This document shows, one piece after another, positions 6,113-14,265 of a DNA stretch of 35,222 bases. The DNA comes from SIG78 sp045533055. GTDB lineage: Bacteria > Verrucomicrobiota > Lentisphaeria > Victivallales > Victivallaceae. The stretch's first letter is position 1, and each line of letters opens with the position of its first letter. The DNA is taken from the NCBI GenBank assembly GCA_045533055.1, contig JAZSHD010000258.1, positions 1 to 35,222 of the forward strand, in the 5' to 3' direction. Below the pieces are notes generated by a model, which saw only the letters and a program-made list of their open reading frames with translations, was not told where the DNA came from and ran no database searches. A program made the translations under genes and the position numbers.

Positions 6113-7360
6113 TCATTTGTTTTCGGTTAAAAGTTTCAAAAGTTGTGCCGGGTAAGTATCGCCGATCACGCTGCCCTGACCTTGCATGTGGGCACCGTAA
6201 GTTATACTGTCGCCGGTACAGATTATGCCGTCAGTCGGGTATCGGTTGGCTTTGATAAGTTTGTAAAGCTCTTGAGCCAAAAGTTTATACCCGGCTTGGT
6301 TGGGGTGTATACCGTCGTTGCCGCTGCTGTTGGCAGGCACCCGCATCAGGGAGCTTTTTGCCTGCAGATCGCCGGTGTAAAACTTGTGGTGATCCAGCAC
6401 CGGGAACCCGAACTCTTTACCGAATTTCTTTATATATTCATTCATTGTTTTGATCCGGTTGTTGAGTTGGGCCTTTTCTGCGGGCGTGGCTTTTATGTGT
6501 TTATTTGCCACATCTTCCACACAAGGCGGCAAGGTCAGCAATATAACTTTGCACTGCTGTTTTTGGAGTGATTGGCAAATTTTTCGGTAGTGTCCGGCAA
6601 ACTGTTCCGGAGTCTGCCACTTTTTCTTGTAAACCACATCGTTGGTGCCGATCATAAGGATCAGCAGTTTGGGATTGTAATCAAACATCACCGGCAGCTG
6701 CCCCAGCAGTTCTTTACTGCTGAACCCGGAGCGGCCGAAGTTCATTACCGCATAATTGTTGAGTTTTTGTTCTGCAAGGCGTTTGCCGACTTCAAAGGTT
6801 ACACTTTGAGGAACAGTATTTAATGTATCAACAATGGTTGTGCGTTCATACTTGAACGACCGGAGTACCTTGCTGCGGATGACCGCCACCCGGATCGGAG
6901 CGGGTTGGGCAGTTGCCGGAACCAGTTTGCTCCAGGGTATGGCGGCAAAAATCCGATAGCCTTTACCGGGAGTTATCCGGCTGGCAGTCTTAATGCCTTT
7001 TGCACTGACCGGCTGATATTTTTCTGCCAGATAGACCTGATTTGCCGCATCGACCCACAACTGCAGATAACCATGCTTTTTGCCCCGGTTGATCCGTATT
7101 TCCACGCCATCATTATAGTTGGCAAAGCCCCGGCCTTCACCGGCATAGAGCTTGCCGGTTTGAGCGATTTCTGTAATGATGTAAAGATTTTCTGCATCGT
7201 AAACGCTCCAATACTTTACACTGTTGTCTTTGCTGGCAACTGTTGCCCACTTGGCTGTATCGACCGTATCCACATGGGGCACGACAGCGGTTTGCGGAAG
7301 GTTTTGAGCAAATAACGCATAAGTTCCGCAGAGCAGGGTAAGCAATAAATACTTTTTCAT
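6113..7360 (-). CDS. Secreted CBM9-like / circularly permuted SGNH esterase
   Basis: The 415-residue protein has a signal peptide (MKKYLLLTLLCGTYALFAQ), a CBM9/DOMON-like beta domain (about 28-190) and an SGNH-hydrolase domain. The hydrolase blocks are in an unusual order: the Gly block NFGRSG (207-212) comes first, then IGTND (237-241), then DGIHPNQAGY (349-358), and the nucleophile block CTGDSITYGA (381-390) stands last, 30 residues from the C-terminus. In ordinary SGNH enzymes the GDS block is N-terminal. The catalytic triad would be Ser385, Asp349 and His352. The terminal KLLTENK would lead into LNNYAVMNFG if the ends were joined, so the domain looks truly circularly permuted. The likely role is removal of acetyl groups from polysaccharide outside the cytoplasm, by analogy with SGNH carbohydrate esterases. 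The ATG at 7360 is chosen for its ACAGGTG site and the signal peptide. Confidence 0.88.
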   Translation of the reverse strand: MKKYLLLTLLCGTYALFAQNLPQTAVVPHVDTVDTAKWATVASKDNSVKYWSVYDAENLYIITEIAQTGKLYAGEGRGFANYNDGVEIRINRGKKHGYLQLWVDAANQVYLAEKYQPVSAKGIKTASRITPGKGYRIFAAIPWSKLVPATAQPAPIRVAVIRSKVLRSFKYERTTIVDTLNTVPQSVTFEVGKRLAEQKLNNYAVMNFGRSGFSSKELLGQLPVMFDYNPKLLILMIGTNDVVYKKKWQTPEQFAGHYRKICQSLQKQQCKVILLTLPPCVEDVANKHIKATPAEKAQLNNRIKTMNEYIKKFGKEFGFPVLDHHKFYTGDLQAKSSLMRVPANSSGNDGIHPNQAGYKLLAQELYKLIKANRYPTDGIICTGDSITYGAHMQGQGSVIGDTYPAQLLKLLTENK

Positions 7361-7423
7361 CGAACACCTGTTTTTTGCATAAAAAAGCAACATTGACAAA
7401 TTAATGTTGCTTGTATTTACTTT

Positions 7424-8218
7424 TTATTCAATGGTAAGTTTTACATTCCGCAGCTGCACTTGGGATTTGCGGTCACTGGAAACCACCAGAAAACGCATTT
7501 TTGCGTACTTGCTGCCAGCCCACCACTGGTCGTTTTTGGGTATGCCGGCAGCAGCTTGCATGCCGGTAACAGTGGCAGTAACAGTTTCCCATTCAGTGGA
7601 GGGGTTTTTCTCTTTGCAAGCTGAATACATGCCGGGGCCTTCGCTGTGGAAGTGGATAGGTGTGTTGGCAGGATAATCTTTGGTCAAAGGCTGTTTGAGC
7701 TTTACTTCCATAGAGCCATCTGCAGCCTGTTCGCCGCAGGAAAGATTACAGATGACACTCATATCCAAACCGCTGCAGTTTTTTCTGTCATTAAAAGATA
7801 CGCACCAGAGCCGGGCCCCTTTTCTCCACCGTTTGGGTTCGTTGATGCGGATGGATTTGCTTCCGGCCTTGGCATCGGCGGTCAGAACAGTTTCGCTGCG
7901 GCTTTCGCACCGGGCGTTGTGGGGCATGATCCGCACCATATCTGCATCCAGCGGCCAGAATCCGGCATAGACCATTACTTTTTGAGTGGCGGCACTTTTG
8001 CGGACTTCAAAGCTCAAAGTATATTTTTTTGCCGGATCGACCTTAAAGCTCTTGGCGGTGCTGATATCTCTTGCTCCGATAATATCCCAAACTCCGGCTT
8101 CGGAAACCCGGACTCCGGAACCTTTTGCCCAGTCTTTAATGGTTTTGATTTCAATGACTTCGGCATAAATAGCCGCTGTACTCATGGCGATAGCGGCAAT
8201 ACACATAAATTTTTTCAT
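7424..8218 (-). CDS. Secreted protein of unknown function, jelly-roll-like
   Basis: This 264-residue protein starts with a signal peptide (MKKFMCIAAIAMSTAAIYA). The rest is rich in beta strands with many aromatic residues. The pattern FKVDPAKKYTLSFEVRK near residue 60, and the closing strand VQLRNVKLTIE, resemble CBM4/9-like or galactose-binding jelly rolls found in secreted carbohydrate-active proteins. No catalytic motif is evident. It probably binds glycan outside the cytoplasm, but this is inference from fold-like signs and context. The start codon is only 2 bases after the GH130 stop codon, and its AAAGGGAT ribosome site lies inside the GH130 gene, so the two are translationally coupled. 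Confidence 0.75.
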   Translation of the reverse strand: MKKFMCIAAIAMSTAAIYAEVIEIKTIKDWAKGSGVRVSEAGVWDIIGARDISTAKSFKVDPAKKYTLSFEVRKSAATQKVMVYAGFWPLDADMVRIMPHNARCESRSETVLTADAKAGSKSIRINEPKRWRKGARLWCVSFNDRKNCSGLDMSVICNLSCGEQAADGSMEVKLKQPLTKDYPANTPIHFHSEGPGMYSACKEKNPSTEWETVTATVTGMQAAAGIPKNDQWWAGSKYAKMRFLVVSSDRKSQVQLRNVKLTIE

Positions 8219-8220
8219 TT

Positions 8221-9408
8221 TTATATCCCTTTCGTTTTATTCAGATACGTATTTAATTTATTGAAATCAACAGAAACTATACCTATTTTTTTATCAGCAG
8301 CCCCATAGCCCATATAAAGTTTTCCGTTGTGATGTACAATTCCTGAACAGCTGAATAAACAGGGGATCGTAAATTCCCCTTCCAATTCCCATGGATGATC
8401 GGCAAAAAGCAACCGTTCGGCTGGACGGGATTTTATCTCCATAGACAAGGTGCCATTTTCCTGCAGGATCATGAAACTTTGCGTATAACCGACAATATCA
8501 TCTTGTTTGCCGTGATACGGTAACAGCCATTTACCTTGTTCAAGTTCGATCGGCGGGAAACTTACTCCGATACGATTACCTTCCCACGGAAATTCAGCTT
8601 GAGCAAAAACAATGCGTTCAACTTTACTGTTATCTGCAAAATCTTCCAGATTATCTGCACAAGCAAAAAATATGGAGGGGGCTTCAAGAGTTTTTCCGAT
8701 CTCATAATTTTGTGGAAATTTCGGACGATGGATACAAACTATTTTCTTTTTTCCTTTTATATCTATACGGCGCGGAAAAAGCATTGCATCCCGGTCGTCG
8801 CTTGTATCAGGGGGATGCAAAGGCGCTACAAGTGCAAAAGCTTTTTCGTAATTTCTATTTTTAAGTTCATCCAAATCGACTTTATAAAGCAAGGTTACCG
8901 TATAATTTTCTTTTACGGCTCTACCCAGAGAAGAGTTTTGCACCCAATCAGGCATACATTGAATCGGATCATCATGTTCCCAATAAGGCCCCGGGGGGAA
9001 TGTTCGGCACGCAACAGTCAGGTACAGTGCATCTTCAAAGTAGAAAAGCCGCGGGTCTTCAATACAGCCATTGGCATAATTGAAAACTTTTTTGCCATAA
9101 ATATCGGTTGTGTACAGTTCTTCCGGAGAATATTTCAAATCCGGAGCCATAGCTGGACGGGAAAAATCAAACTCCCAGTTCTTTCCACAATCATAGCTTA
9201 CGCCAAAGCCGAGAAAGATCGGATACGGTAATGGCTTTCCTGCAATTTGAGCAGAAGGATAAGGCCCGGTTGCACGGAAAAGCATATAAAATGTATCCGG
9301 AGCGTTTTTATCCGCTATCATTGCCGGATTAAGCACCATTTTTCCAGCCCACGGGTTACCGGGTTGCGGTACACAGATCTGATTTTTTTCAAAAATCGGT
9401 TTTTTCAT
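8221..9408 (-). CDS. GH130 beta-mannoside phosphorylase/hydrolase
   Basis: This 395-residue protein shows the GH130 five-bladed propeller signatures: VLNPAMI (25-31), GCIEDPRL (114-121) containing the catalytic Asp118, LFPRRI, LLPYHG and KLYMGYGAADKKIG near the end. GH130 enzymes mostly phosphorolyse beta-1,4- or beta-1,2-linked mannosides to alpha-D-mannose-1-phosphate; some members are hydrolases that lack the basic phosphate-binding residues. Which group this belongs to cannot be settled by eye. It has no signal peptide and acts in the cytoplasm on imported mannosides. By eye the gene is more AT-rich than its operon neighbours. The next gene starts 2 bases after its stop codon. Confidence 0.92.
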   Translation of the reverse strand: MKKPIFEKNQICVPQPGNPWAGKMVLNPAMIADKNAPDTFYMLFRATGPYPSAQIAGKPLPYPIFLGFGVSYDCGKNWEFDFSRPAMAPDLKYSPEELYTTDIYGKKVFNYANGCIEDPRLFYFEDALYLTVACRTFPPGPYWEHDDPIQCMPDWVQNSSLGRAVKENYTVTLLYKVDLDELKNRNYEKAFALVAPLHPPDTSDDRDAMLFPRRIDIKGKKKIVCIHRPKFPQNYEIGKTLEAPSIFFACADNLEDFADNSKVERIVFAQAEFPWEGNRIGVSFPPIELEQGKWLLPYHGKQDDIVGYTQSFMILQENGTLSMEIKSRPAERLLFADHPWELEGEFTIPCLFSCSGIVHHNGKLYMGYGAADKKIGIVSVDFNKLNTYLNKTKGI

Positions 9409-9471
9409 ATATAATTCTCAACGGACGGGAGGAACCCATTCCTTAAATGTTTTTTCACAAGGTTTTTATAG

Positions 9472-12400
9472 TTAATTTCCGTTAAAATGCAAAACGATCG
9501 TTCCGTAATTATTCTTTTCGGCAAAGCTCTTTTCCATAGGCGACCAGACCGAATACTCTACCGGAGTGCTCAAACGGACACGGCAGATATTGGCTTTTAC
9601 GATCACCGGGGTCCGCTGCATATCAAACCTTAAATACTCTATGGGTATGGCAACAAAAATGTTGGTGCCGACTCCGGGCTGATAAGCCGCAGCAGTTACC
9701 ACGCCGTCAAGCTCGCTTTGCTGACCGTTGATATACACTGCGTTTTCGCCTTTGGTATCGGCAAGCACCTGAAAGAGTTTGCCGTCGGGCCGCACCAGCA
9801 GAATTTCTATACGCTCGTTGCGATGTACTTCGGCAAATTTGGCGATACCGGGGCGGCTGTCGCAGAGCTTGGCTCCCAGATATATATACTCAAAATCGTG
9901 TGCCATGAATATATCGCTGCGGCTGCGTAAAATGGTTTTGGGGTCGTTGCCCAATGGCTGCAGCGGCTCCAATTTGCTCCATTTCAGCCATTCAGCAGGA
10001 GCGGGCTTTTTCAGCGAAGCGGGCTTGGTTTTCAAAACCGTGCTGACCAGAGCTTGGGGCTTGACTCTTTTTCCGGCAGTGGTGGGCATCACCGGTTTGA
10101 GGAAGTCACCAGCCTTTTTATCGTTGAATTTGAGTATTTCCAAAGTTATCCGGCGGTTGGGGAAGATCCGGGCAGTACCCACTGATACATAAGCTGTGCC
10201 GTTCCAACCTTTAGGGGCAAACTGTTCCAGATCCAGCGAAAAAACTTTTACCGGATCAGTGTTGATAAAGTCGCCAAGCTCCAGATTGAGGTCGGCTTTG
10301 CTGTTGGCTTTGCCCCACGCCGGTTCGATACGGCTGTAACTGGGGTGATACAATCCCACGCTCAACGCCACCCGTTTGGTGTACTTGCCGTTGACCTGAT
10401 AATCAATGATCAATCCCGCAAAGTTGGTATCCGGCTTGCCGCCGCCTTTCTGGATATGGCTGCGGCGGATGGAGTTGCTGGATTGGAAAGTATTGCTCAA
10501 ACGCACCTTGATCTGGCGTGCGTTTTGCAGTTCCAATCCGGCATAGGAGCTGTGATAGAGATTTATGCCGTCCCGGCGGGTGGTGCCGGAAGTGATAACA
10601 AGTTTTTCCGGATCGGCAGTTGCCACGGCGGGCAGAATATTCTGCTGCATACCGGTAACATCTTCAAATCTGCCGATATATTCGCCTTTGCCGGTAACTG
10701 TAACTTCGCCATGTTTGACATTGACTTGGCTGATGCGTTTCTGTTCCGGCTGGAAAAGGTAGAATAGCGGTTTGACAGCAGTGCCTTTGCCGCCGAATAT
10801 TTTCAGCGTTACAGCTTTGCTGCTGCCGGGATAACGAACTTTATAGATGCCGCTTTTACGCTGCACTGGCAGCCTGACCGGAGTTTTGCCGGTGTAAACA
10901 TTTATATTGTTCCGTTCTATGGTGATAACTTTATTGCCTTCGCAAACAATATCGTTGACTTGCACTTTGGCTTTTGGGGCAGTATTGGCTGCTTGGGGTT
11001 TGGCAACCGCTTTCCAACTGATTGTATGTTTGCCTGCCGGAACTTTGATCACTTTCCCGGCGGTGCGGCAAATATCCACCACTCTGCTTTCAATAGTTTT
11101 GCCATCAAGTTTTATGTCGGTAAAATCATGGTTTTTGCTGATGAGCAATATTTCGCCAGCTTGTTTGAAATCCACTTTTCCATTTTGCACAGAACCTTGC
11201 CGGTGAGTGGTGTAAAAGCTGTTCTGCACCAGATCGTTCATGCTGTAGATAGCTGCGGGGGATTTGGTAAACAAGTAGGTGGTCATCCGGTCTTTGGCAA
11301 GTTTGCCGGAGGTGTTTTTGAATATATTGTCAGCTTTGCCGGAATATACCAACTGGGTACGGGTCATGGCGGCCCCATCGTGCCAGCCATATTTTTTATA
11401 ATTTTCCCGCAACTCGTTATCGCTTAAAAGAAGCATGTCTTTTTTCTGATCATAAATATAATCTGTTTTCCAGATATTGATATTATCGCCGGCGGCAAAA
11501 CCCAGTGTTCTCAAGTCAACTGTTACAGGTATATTGACCGCTTTTTTGCTGCGGTTGATGAAACTTAACATAATATCCTGCGAATTTTCCCGCTGAACAG
11601 CGTGGGATTCGATTTCCAGCTTTTCATCCAGCTTCCAATCCGGATTATATTTTACATTAAAGGGATATGTGTTGCCAGTCTGATACACGGCCCGCATTAC
11701 CGGGATTTCAGCCCTCACACCCGGTACGGGGATCCAGCCCAACGCCAACACGCGGTTGATGTAGTCTGTAACGCTTGACCAGTACAACGGCACCATCCGC
11801 ATATCGGGTATGCAGCGGTTGATAAGCCCCAGCCCCCAGGCTACTCCCACATAATTACGCCATAAGTCAGGCCGCATTTCGTGTGGGCTTTCCATATAAT
11901 TCAAGTCGGCATAGGGTTGTCCGCTGCCGTTGTAGAATATGGCAATATCTTCGGCAGAAGCCCGTTTCTTGAGGTCACGCCAGAAAAGCACACTGTGGTC
12001 ATCGCGGGTGATTTGATCACGCTGCCAGTCAATGGTGTTGGTCATCTGGGCTTCGTCAAGATAAATGGTGGAACCTTTATAATCATTGACATAGCTCATT
12101 AAGCTCTCCACAAAAAACTTGCGTAACCCAGCATTGTTGAACATACTTTGATAGTTGTTTGCCAAGCCCGGGAAGAGCGAGTCTTCATTGCCGGAGCGGT
12201 CAAATTTGCGGAACCATTCCGGGTGTTCTTTCAGGATTTCGGTATTGAATGAGGTGGAAATAACAATACCGTAAGAAACCGGTTTCAAGCGGGGGGAGGC
12301 TGCTTTATATTTGTTCATAAAATCCACAAATTCTCCGGCAGTAAGCTGACCACCGTTGTAGCCGGTGTACCCGTTCAAACTGCGGTAATCCGCCCAGTCG

Positions 12401-13347
12401 CCCAGCGGCGTACCTAATGGCATAATAACGCCTTCGCTGGTCATTTGAGCAAGGTATCTGGTGTAATCGGTCATGCTCATGGGGGCAATGCAGTAAATAT
12501 CTTTGACCCACGCCGGGGTTTGGGGTACACTCTTGAACTCGTTGGCAATATCTTTATCTTGCATAAAAATATTGTCAAAAAAAGTATACATATCGCCATT
12601 AAAAGCGTTGAAGCAATCCGTTACGCTGATTTTGCCGCCGTTGGGCAATACATCCAATGTCCCCAGCCCCATGCGGTAGCCTTGAGGCGTATAGTACAAT
12701 CTGTCGGCGTATTCCCGGTAGTGACCGATGGTGCTGTGCCACCACGGCAGCACTACTGTATCATTTATTTTTACACGGTAGTGGGAAAAATTGCCTTGTT
12801 TACCGTCGGGATTGATAAGCACCAAACCTTTGGAACTCTGGCGGTATTCGTTGACCGGCCGCTCCATTTCCACCTGGGGCAGGGGCTTGTAGGGCCCGAT
12901 GTAACCGGCTCCCAGATGCCAGACATTTTTCTTGAACTCCGGAGCAAACTCCACATCAGTCATAGGCAGAATATAGCGTTTGACCGGAGTGTTATTGGTA
13001 AAAGTCAAAGTACGGCGTAAACCGTTATTTTCCTGCCAGTAGGTTTTGGTAATGGCAATACCGGGGAGCTGGCTGTTGCGGCAGACAAAAACAAGTTTAC
13101 CGTTTTCAAGCCGGGTGGATTTAACCACTCTGTCTTGATCTTCGTAAGCGGTAACATCACCGGCTTTACTTTGCACAATGTAGCGGTTTTGAGTTTTTTT
13201 TACAACTGTACGATTCTGCCGGTCAGCGATCCTGCCGACAGCTCCAGTCTTTTTACAGATGCAGAACTCACCGCCTGCAGTCGGCAGCACCACATCTGCA
13301 GTCAGCACAAATGGCAAAGCTGCCAACAGCAATAAAAACTTTTTCAT
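9472..13347 (-). CDS. Very large secreted glycoside-hydrolase-like protein with C-terminal CBM9-like domain
   Basis: The protein has 1291 residues and a signal peptide (MKKFLLLLAALPFVLTA). The N-terminal 280 residues look like a beta-sandwich as in GH31/GH36-type or DUF6259-like hydrolases. A probable TIM barrel follows (about 285-600), with STIYLDEAQMTN near residue 428, where an Asp or Glu could be catalytic, and a string of WGLGLINR and ALGWIPVPG motifs. Several beta domains come next. The last 195 residues form a CBM9-like module (EWLKWSKLEPL, then HDFEYIYLGAKLCD, then NERIEILLVRPDG and FVAIPIEYL). I cannot name a GH family with confidence. It probably attacks a polysaccharide outside the cytoplasm. 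The ATG at 13347 has AAGGTG 6 bases before it; a GTG at 13356 is less likely. Confidence 0.8.
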   Translation of the reverse strand: MKKFLLLLAALPFVLTADVVLPTAGGEFCICKKTGAVGRIADRQNRTVVKKTQNRYIVQSKAGDVTAYEDQDRVVKSTRLENGKLVFVCRNSQLPGIAITKTYWQENNGLRRTLTFTNNTPVKRYILPMTDVEFAPEFKKNVWHLGAGYIGPYKPLPQVEMERPVNEYRQSSKGLVLINPDGKQGNFSHYRVKINDTVVLPWWHSTIGHYREYADRLYYTPQGYRMGLGTLDVLPNGGKISVTDCFNAFNGDMYTFFDNIFMQDKDIANEFKSVPQTPAWVKDIYCIAPMSMTDYTRYLAQMTSEGVIMPLGTPLGDWADYRSLNGYTGYNGGQLTAGEFVDFMNKYKAASPRLKPVSYGIVISTSFNTEILKEHPEWFRKFDRSGNEDSLFPGLANNYQSMFNNAGLRKFFVESLMSYVNDYKGSTIYLDEAQMTNTIDWQRDQITRDDHSVLFWRDLKKRASAEDIAIFYNGSGQPYADLNYMESPHEMRPDLWRNYVGVAWGLGLINRCIPDMRMVPLYWSSVTDYINRVLALGWIPVPGVRAEIPVMRAVYQTGNTYPFNVKYNPDWKLDEKLEIESHAVQRENSQDIMLSFINRSKKAVNIPVTVDLRTLGFAAGDNINIWKTDYIYDQKKDMLLLSDNELRENYKKYGWHDGAAMTRTQLVYSGKADNIFKNTSGKLAKDRMTTYLFTKSPAAIYSMNDLVQNSFYTTHRQGSVQNGKVDFKQAGEILLISKNHDFTDIKLDGKTIESRVVDICRTAGKVIKVPAGKHTISWKAVAKPQAANTAPKAKVQVNDIVCEGNKVITIERNNINVYTGKTPVRLPVQRKSGIYKVRYPGSSKAVTLKIFGGKGTAVKPLFYLFQPEQKRISQVNVKHGEVTVTGKGEYIGRFEDVTGMQQNILPAVATADPEKLVITSGTTRRDGINLYHSSYAGLELQNARQIKVRLSNTFQSSNSIRRSHIQKGGGKPDTNFAGLIIDYQVNGKYTKRVALSVGLYHPSYSRIEPAWGKANSKADLNLELGDFINTDPVKVFSLDLEQFAPKGWNGTAYVSVGTARIFPNRRITLEILKFNDKKAGDFLKPVMPTTAGKRVKPQALVSTVLKTKPASLKKPAPAEWLKWSKLEPLQPLGNDPKTILRSRSDIFMAHDFEYIYLGAKLCDSRPGIAKFAEVHRNERIEILLVRPDGKLFQVLADTKGENAVYINGQQSELDGVVTAAAYQPGVGTNIFVAIPIEYLRFDMQRTPVIVKANICRVRLSTPVEYSVWSPMEKSFAEKNNYGTIVLHFNGN

Positions 13348-13362
13348 ACAAAGCACCTTGTT

Positions 13363-14238
13363 TTAATTGGCACTGTAATCGTGGCTGGTATCGTCCAAAC
13401 CGCCCCAGACCATTGCCGTGGAGCAGGAATTTTTCTTATCTGTATCAGAAAGATTACGGCTGTAAACATGGCCGCCCAAAGCAAGAATATTTGCCACTCC
13501 ATTGTGGGCACCTTTACAATCCGTACAGTTGGTTGAACAGGTAAGATTTATCAGCTTGGGGTGCAACTGGTCAAGCACTACTGCATTACCGGGGTTATCA
13601 CGCCCGACGACCAAACGCCAGAATTCAGCTTTTTTGTAATATGCCGGTACCGTAGTGCCCAAATCAGTAATAAGCTTGGCATCGTGAGCATAGTATATAT
13701 AGCTGATAAAGTGACCATCAGCTCCACCGCGTTTGGCTCCGAAAAAGGTGGAGTCGGAAGGACATTTGAACATTTGTTCGGCTTCTTTCAGGGTAGGGCG
13801 GTCTTTCTGCTCTTTGGTCTGACTGTAATAACCGTTGCAATAGAGCATGTTGAGAGCATTGTAGGCATTGTCAAAGCTGCCGGTACCGTTTTCATTGGTA
13901 ACCAGACTGTTCCATGATAAATATTTTTTGGGCGAAACTGCCAAATAATCTTTGTTATCAGCCGAATACATAAAAAGTGCTACACCGTGCTGTTTCAGCT
14001 TGTTGGTGCAGTTGGCACTTCTTGCCCGTTCCCGGGCGGCGGAAAGTGCCGGTAAAAGCATTGCCGCTAAAATGGCTATAATGGCAATTACAACCAGGAG
14101 TTCTATTAAGGTGAAGCAGTACTGCTTCACCTGTCCATGGACAGGTGAATACCCATCTTTGTTGCCATCAGCATGATCACAGCAAAGATGTGATCTTTTT
14201 ACCAAGAGTTCGATCAAAGTAAATTGTGATTTTTTCAT
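13363..14238 (-). CDS. Prepilin-type N-methylation protein with duplicated leader motif
   Basis: The 291-residue protein belongs to the prepilin-like proteins abundant in Lentisphaerota and Planctomycetota. It carries the class III leader twice: FTLIELLV at residues 6-13, and again at 42-49 followed by the real hydrophobic helix (VIAIIAILAAMLLPALSAARERA). Between them lies a hydrophilic Cys/His-containing stretch of 28 residues encoded by palindromic DNA (see the repeat at 14092-14199). The mature part has four Cys near residues 225-240 and a C-terminal AHNGVANILALGGH. That fits the H-X9-DG processing motif, with Gly in place of Asp. The second copy has Cys41 before Phe42 and Glu46 at +5, so a peptidase could still cut there. 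It lies between two hydrolase genes in the operon; a role in a surface or secretion apparatus for glycan use is inferred. GGAGATCG precedes the ATG. Confidence 0.88.
   Translation of the reverse strand: MKKSQFTLIELLVKRSHLCCDHADGNKDGYSPVHGQVKQYCFTLIELLVVIAIIAILAAMLLPALSAARERARSANCTNKLKQHGVALFMYSADNKDYLAVSPKKYLSWNSLVTNENGTGSFDNAYNALNMLYCNGYYSQTKEQKDRPTLKEAEQMFKCPSDSTFFGAKRGGADGHFISYIYYAHDAKLITDLGTTVPAYYKKAEFWRLVVGRDNPGNAVVLDQLHPKLINLTCSTNCTDCKGAHNGVANILALGGHVYSRNLSDTDKKNSCSTAMVWGGLDDTSHDYSAN
14092..14199 (-). repeat. In-frame palindromic insertion element in the prepilin gene
   Basis: This 108-bp segment encodes residues 14-49 of the prepilin. It holds a perfect 24-bp palindrome at 14109-14132 (half-site AGGTGAAGCAGT), a second perfect 24-bp palindrome at 14126-14149 (half-site TTCACCTGTCCA) sharing 7 bp with the first, and a 7-bp inverted repeat GATCACA/TGTGATC at 14175-14195. 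The second prepilin gene in this window (22078) has no such segment. Reading frame is kept, and the second FTLIELLV is encoded with different codons from the first. It resembles in concept the coding palindromic elements known in Rickettsia. Confidence 0.8.
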
Positions 14239-14265
14239 AGCGATCTCCTTTTTTGTTGTATATTT

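Noticed and set aside
6113..6250. Frameshift or misassembly as the cause of the GDS block at the end of the SGNH gene
   Set aside because: The reading frame runs without a break from the signal peptide to the stop codon, and the next gene follows after 8 bases with normal spacing.
14092..14238. Reading the double FTLIELLV leader as two fused prepilin genes or a sequencing error
   Set aside because: The frame is intact, only one hydrophobic helix is present, and the inserted DNA has its own ordered palindromes, so a fused second gene or an error is unlikely.
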